DNA from: Treponema sp. UBA7570
GTDB taxonomy: Bacteria > Spirochaetota > Spirochaetia > Treponematales > Treponemataceae
Direction: 5' to 3'
Length of the DNA stretch: 24,851 nt
Assembly: GCA_002477955.1 (NCBI GenBank)
Contig: DLLE01000001.1
Coordinates: 1 to 24,851 of the forward strand
Positions 22,640 to 24,851 of the stretch are shown here, one piece after another (the stretch's first letter is position 1; each line of letters opens with the position of its first letter). The notes below the pieces were generated by a model. That model saw only the letters and a list, made by a program, of their open reading frames with translations, had not been told where the DNA came from and ran no database searches. Made by a program: the position numbers and the translations under genes.

Positions 22640-24607
22640 CTATTTTACAATCAACTTGTTCATAGATTTTATAAAGTCTGTAGGACTTGAAAGTTCGGCT
22701 CCGCTTACGAGAAGCGCCTGGTCGAGAAGAACTTCCGAAACGTCTGAAATATAACCTTCGTCGGTTGCGTTTTCGAGCGTTTTTACGATTGCGTGGTCAG
22801 CGTTTACTTCAAGAATTGGTTTTACTTCTGGAGCTGTCTGGCCCATTGCGCGCATCATTCGTTCCATCTGGATCCCAGGATCGTTTTCGTCAACAACAAT
22901 ACAAGACGGACTGTCGCTCAATCTTTTTGAAAGAACTACATCTTTTACACGCTCTCCAAGCGCTTTTTTAATTTTTTCTTGAACAGGTTTAAAAGCTTCT
23001 TCCTTTTTCTTTGCTTCGTCTTTGTCGATTCCGAGCTCGTCGTCTGAACCTGCGCGGTTTACACCCTTGAGCTCAAAGTCTTTGTATTTCATAAGGCTTG
23101 GAATTACAATGTCGTCAATATCATCCGCCATAATCAATACTTCAAAGCCCTTGTTTTTGTATGCTTCGAGGAGAGGACTTGCACGAAGGTTCTTTTCGTT
23201 GTTGCCTGTAATGTAGTAGATTGCTTTTTGTTCCGGCTTCATTCTCGAAACATAATCTTTAAAGCTTGTCCATTTTCCGTCGCCGTTTCCGCTTTCGTCC
23301 GTAGACTTGAATCTTACGATTTCTGCAATTTCTTCGCGGTTTGCGTAGTCAGAGTAAAGACCTTCTTTTATTGGGCGATTGAAGTTTTCTACAAATTTAT
23401 TCCATTTTTCAATTGCTTTTTTATCGTCGTCAGTAGGATTTTCTGCTTTGCGCGCTTTGTCCGCTGTTTCACCGAGTTTTTTAAATTCGCTCAAAAGTTT
23501 TTTTACAGAAGCCGACTTAATATTGTCCAAAATTCTATTCTGCTGCAAAATTTCGCGGCTTACGTTCAAAGGCAAGTCTTCCGAATCAATAATTCCTCTT
23601 ACAAAACGCAGATAAGACGGCAAAAGCTCGCGGTCGTCGTCTGTAATAAATACGCGTTTAACATAAAGTTTTACGCCGCTTTTGTAGTCTGCCTGATACA
23701 TATCGAACGGAGCCTGCTGAGGAACATAGAACAAAGTTGTATATTCCTGGGTTCCTTCCGCATGCGTGTGAACATAAAAAAGCGGATCCTGGCTGTCGTG
23801 GCTGATTGTCTTGTAGAAAGCGTTGTAGTCTTCTGGTTTAAGCTCAGATTTTGGTCGTTTCCAAAGAGCAGATGCAGTGTTTACCTGATCAACTTTGTTT
23901 TCGCTGCCAGTAACGTTGCCTTTGTCGTCGTATTTGTTCTGTGTGTAGTGCAGATAAATCGGGAAAGCAATGTGGTCAGAATAGCGCTTGATAAGTTCTT
24001 CAATCTTCCAGCGGGAAGCATAATCTTTGCTGTCATCGTTCAAAATCATCTCGATTGCAGAACCGTGAGTCTCAGGCTTGTCGAATCCGAATTTTTTTGC
24101 TTCGTCAGAATCAGCCTTGATTTCTTCAATTGAGTAAGAATTTGTGCCGTCGCTCGACCATTTGTAAATTTTGTCTGTCGCGGCCTTTCGTGTATAAACA
24201 TTGATTTCTTTTGCAGCCATAAAAGCCGAATAAAAACCAACACCAAACTGGCCGATTAAATTAGATTCGCCGGCATTTTTGTCGTTTGAAATTTTTTCGA
24301 TAAAAGCCTTAGTTCCTGAGCGGGCGATTGTTCCGAGGTTGTTGTTCAAATCGTCCTCGTTCATACCGATTCCCGAATCCTGAACAGTGAGCACTTTTGC
24401 AACATCGTTAAAACTGATGTCAATCCGCGGCTCAGTCTTTAAATTTTTGTAAGCGTCTTCCGAAACCATAAGGTAATTCAATTTGTCCAGAGCGTCGGAA
24501 GCATTAGAAACAATCTCGCGCAGGAAAATGTCCTTGTTTGAATACATCGAATGAATTATCAATTTAAGAAGCTGATTAACTTCTGTCTGAAACTGATACT
24601 TTGCCAT
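22640..24607 (-). CDS. htpG: Molecular chaperone HtpG (Hsp90)
   Basis: This 655-residue bacterial Hsp90 is an ATP-dependent cytoplasmic chaperone. The N-terminal GHKL ATPase domain shows Glu31 and Asn35 in LREIVSNASDALDKL, Asp77 in VQDSGIGM, and the lid and GQFGVGFYSAF segment near residue 119. The middle domain contains GVKLYVKRVFITDD and LPLNVSREILQQNRIL with the catalytic-loop arginine. The C-terminal dimerisation domain ends about 45 residues after EVNADHAIVKTLE. The length is slightly above the E. coli protein, within the family range. GGGAG lies 8 bases before the ATG. No CIRCE-type heat-shock operator is visible upstream. It is probably a single-gene unit, closed by the hairpin at 22575-22617. 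Confidence 0.96.
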   Translation of the reverse strand: MAKYQFQTEVNQLLKLIIHSMYSNKDIFLREIVSNASDALDKLNYLMVSEDAYKNLKTEPRIDISFNDVAKVLTVQDSGIGMNEDDLNNNLGTIARSGTKAFIEKISNDKNAGESNLIGQFGVGFYSAFMAAKEINVYTRKAATDKIYKWSSDGTNSYSIEEIKADSDEAKKFGFDKPETHGSAIEMILNDDSKDYASRWKIEELIKRYSDHIAFPIYLHYTQNKYDDKGNVTGSENKVDQVNTASALWKRPKSELKPEDYNAFYKTISHDSQDPLFYVHTHAEGTQEYTTLFYVPQQAPFDMYQADYKSGVKLYVKRVFITDDDRELLPSYLRFVRGIIDSEDLPLNVSREILQQNRILDNIKSASVKKLLSEFKKLGETADKARKAENPTDDDKKAIEKWNKFVENFNRPIKEGLYSDYANREEIAEIVRFKSTDESGNGDGKWTSFKDYVSRMKPEQKAIYYITGNNEKNLRASPLLEAYKNKGFEVLIMADDIDDIVIPSLMKYKDFELKGVNRAGSDDELGIDKDEAKKKEEAFKPVQEKIKKALGERVKDVVLSKRLSDSPSCIVVDENDPGIQMERMMRAMGQTAPEVKPILEVNADHAIVKTLENATDEGYISDVSEVLLDQALLVSGAELSSPTDFIKSMNKLIVK

Positions 24608-24780
24608 TTATCTATCTCCCAAACTTTAAAAGTTTTTCACTTTAAAAATAATAAAAAAAAACGCATAAGCATAGAAAAAAATAAAAATTTTTGGAGCGCA
24701 TCTTCCGCAGAAAAAACAACATTCAGTCAAAAAGCACAGTTGCCGCAAAAACCGGCTTTCCACCCTTCGCTAGGCGCTCA

Positions 24781-24844
24781 TTGCCGTCCGGCAACTCCGG
24801 GGTTCCAATCCGGGCTGCAAGCCCGGCCGTGCGCGGAAGCGCAC
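24781..24844. repeat. Cluster of three hairpins at the right edge of the window
   Basis: Three perfect stems follow one another: TTGCCG-TC-CGGCAA (24781-24794), CCGGGCT-GCA-AGCCCGG (24810-24826) and GTGCGC-GGAA-GCGCAC (24829-24844). The GC content is well above the flanking AT-rich DNA. Between the first two stems is GGGGTTCC, the complement of a GGAACCCC-type motif resembling GGAACCC at 7714-7720. It looks like another hairpin-rich intergenic element, possibly related to those at 2394 and 7660, and it may continue past the window edge. Confidence 0.5.
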
Positions 24845-24851
24845 ACGAAAA

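Noticed and set aside
23228..24133. A 301-codon open frame on the plus strand opposite htpG
   Set aside because: It is fully antisense to the conserved ATPase and middle domains of htpG. Its translation is rich in Phe, Val and Arg with no family motif, as expected for the complement of a biased coding frame.
24608..24700. A CIRCE heat-shock operator or clear promoter upstream of htpG
   Set aside because: I looked for TTAGCACTC-N9-GAGTGCTAA and did not find it. The region is so A/T-rich that several -10-like strings occur, none with a good -35.

Overview
The window looks like a chromosomal segment of a gut- or rumen-type Treponema or a close spirochaete relative. This rests on low to moderate GC, the mix of Gram-positive-like and spirochaete-like gene families, lipoprotein signal peptides ending in SC, and the ordinary housekeeping content. 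The genus is an inference from family resemblance and was not tested by search. There is no rRNA, tRNA, CRISPR array, transposase, integrase or phage gene that I can see.

Layout. A truncated cysteine-rich gene, probably U32-peptidase-like, runs in from the left edge (2-517). A well-formed promoter and a terminator-like leader hairpin then precede a complete plus-strand oligopeptide ABC transporter operon, oppABCDF (748-6599). This operon is GC-richer and resembles Gram-positive Opp/Ami systems. Downstream is a 461-base gap holding a 45-bp tandem repeat. After it come a small flavodoxin-fold oxidoreductase (7061-7639) and a cytoplasmic GH43 glycosidase (7778-9355), both AT-rich.

On the minus strand from 17519 down to 9366 lies a tightly packed block: coaX (type III pantothenate kinase), a second oligopeptide/nickel-type ABC transporter (binding lipoprotein, two permeases, two short ATPases), and hrpB, a DEAH-box helicase. 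Gaps are 52 bases or less and several genes overlap, so all seven genes may be one operon. Divergent from coaX is trkA-trkH-eamA (17689-21520), the NAD-gated Trk potassium uptake system followed by a drug/metabolite transporter. On the minus strand follow a DUF1848 gene (22509-21583) and htpG (24607-22640), separated by a strong intrinsic terminator.

How the genes work together. Both ABC systems would import peptides (or, for the second, possibly another small ligand) captured by surface lipoproteins. The GH43 enzyme has no signal peptide and would trim imported xylo- or arabino-oligosaccharides. TrkA/TrkH supply potassium uptake. The rest is housekeeping: CoA synthesis, a helicase and Hsp90.

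I found no convincing new multi-gene system. The observations most worth checking are the terminator-like hairpin wedged between the oppA promoter and its ribosome binding site, the 45-bp tandem repeat with two open frames, the hairpin-rich intergenic elements (two share an exact 12-mer), and two genes (trkA and DUF1848) whose -10 box sits exactly 6 bases before the ATG, suggesting leaderless transcripts.
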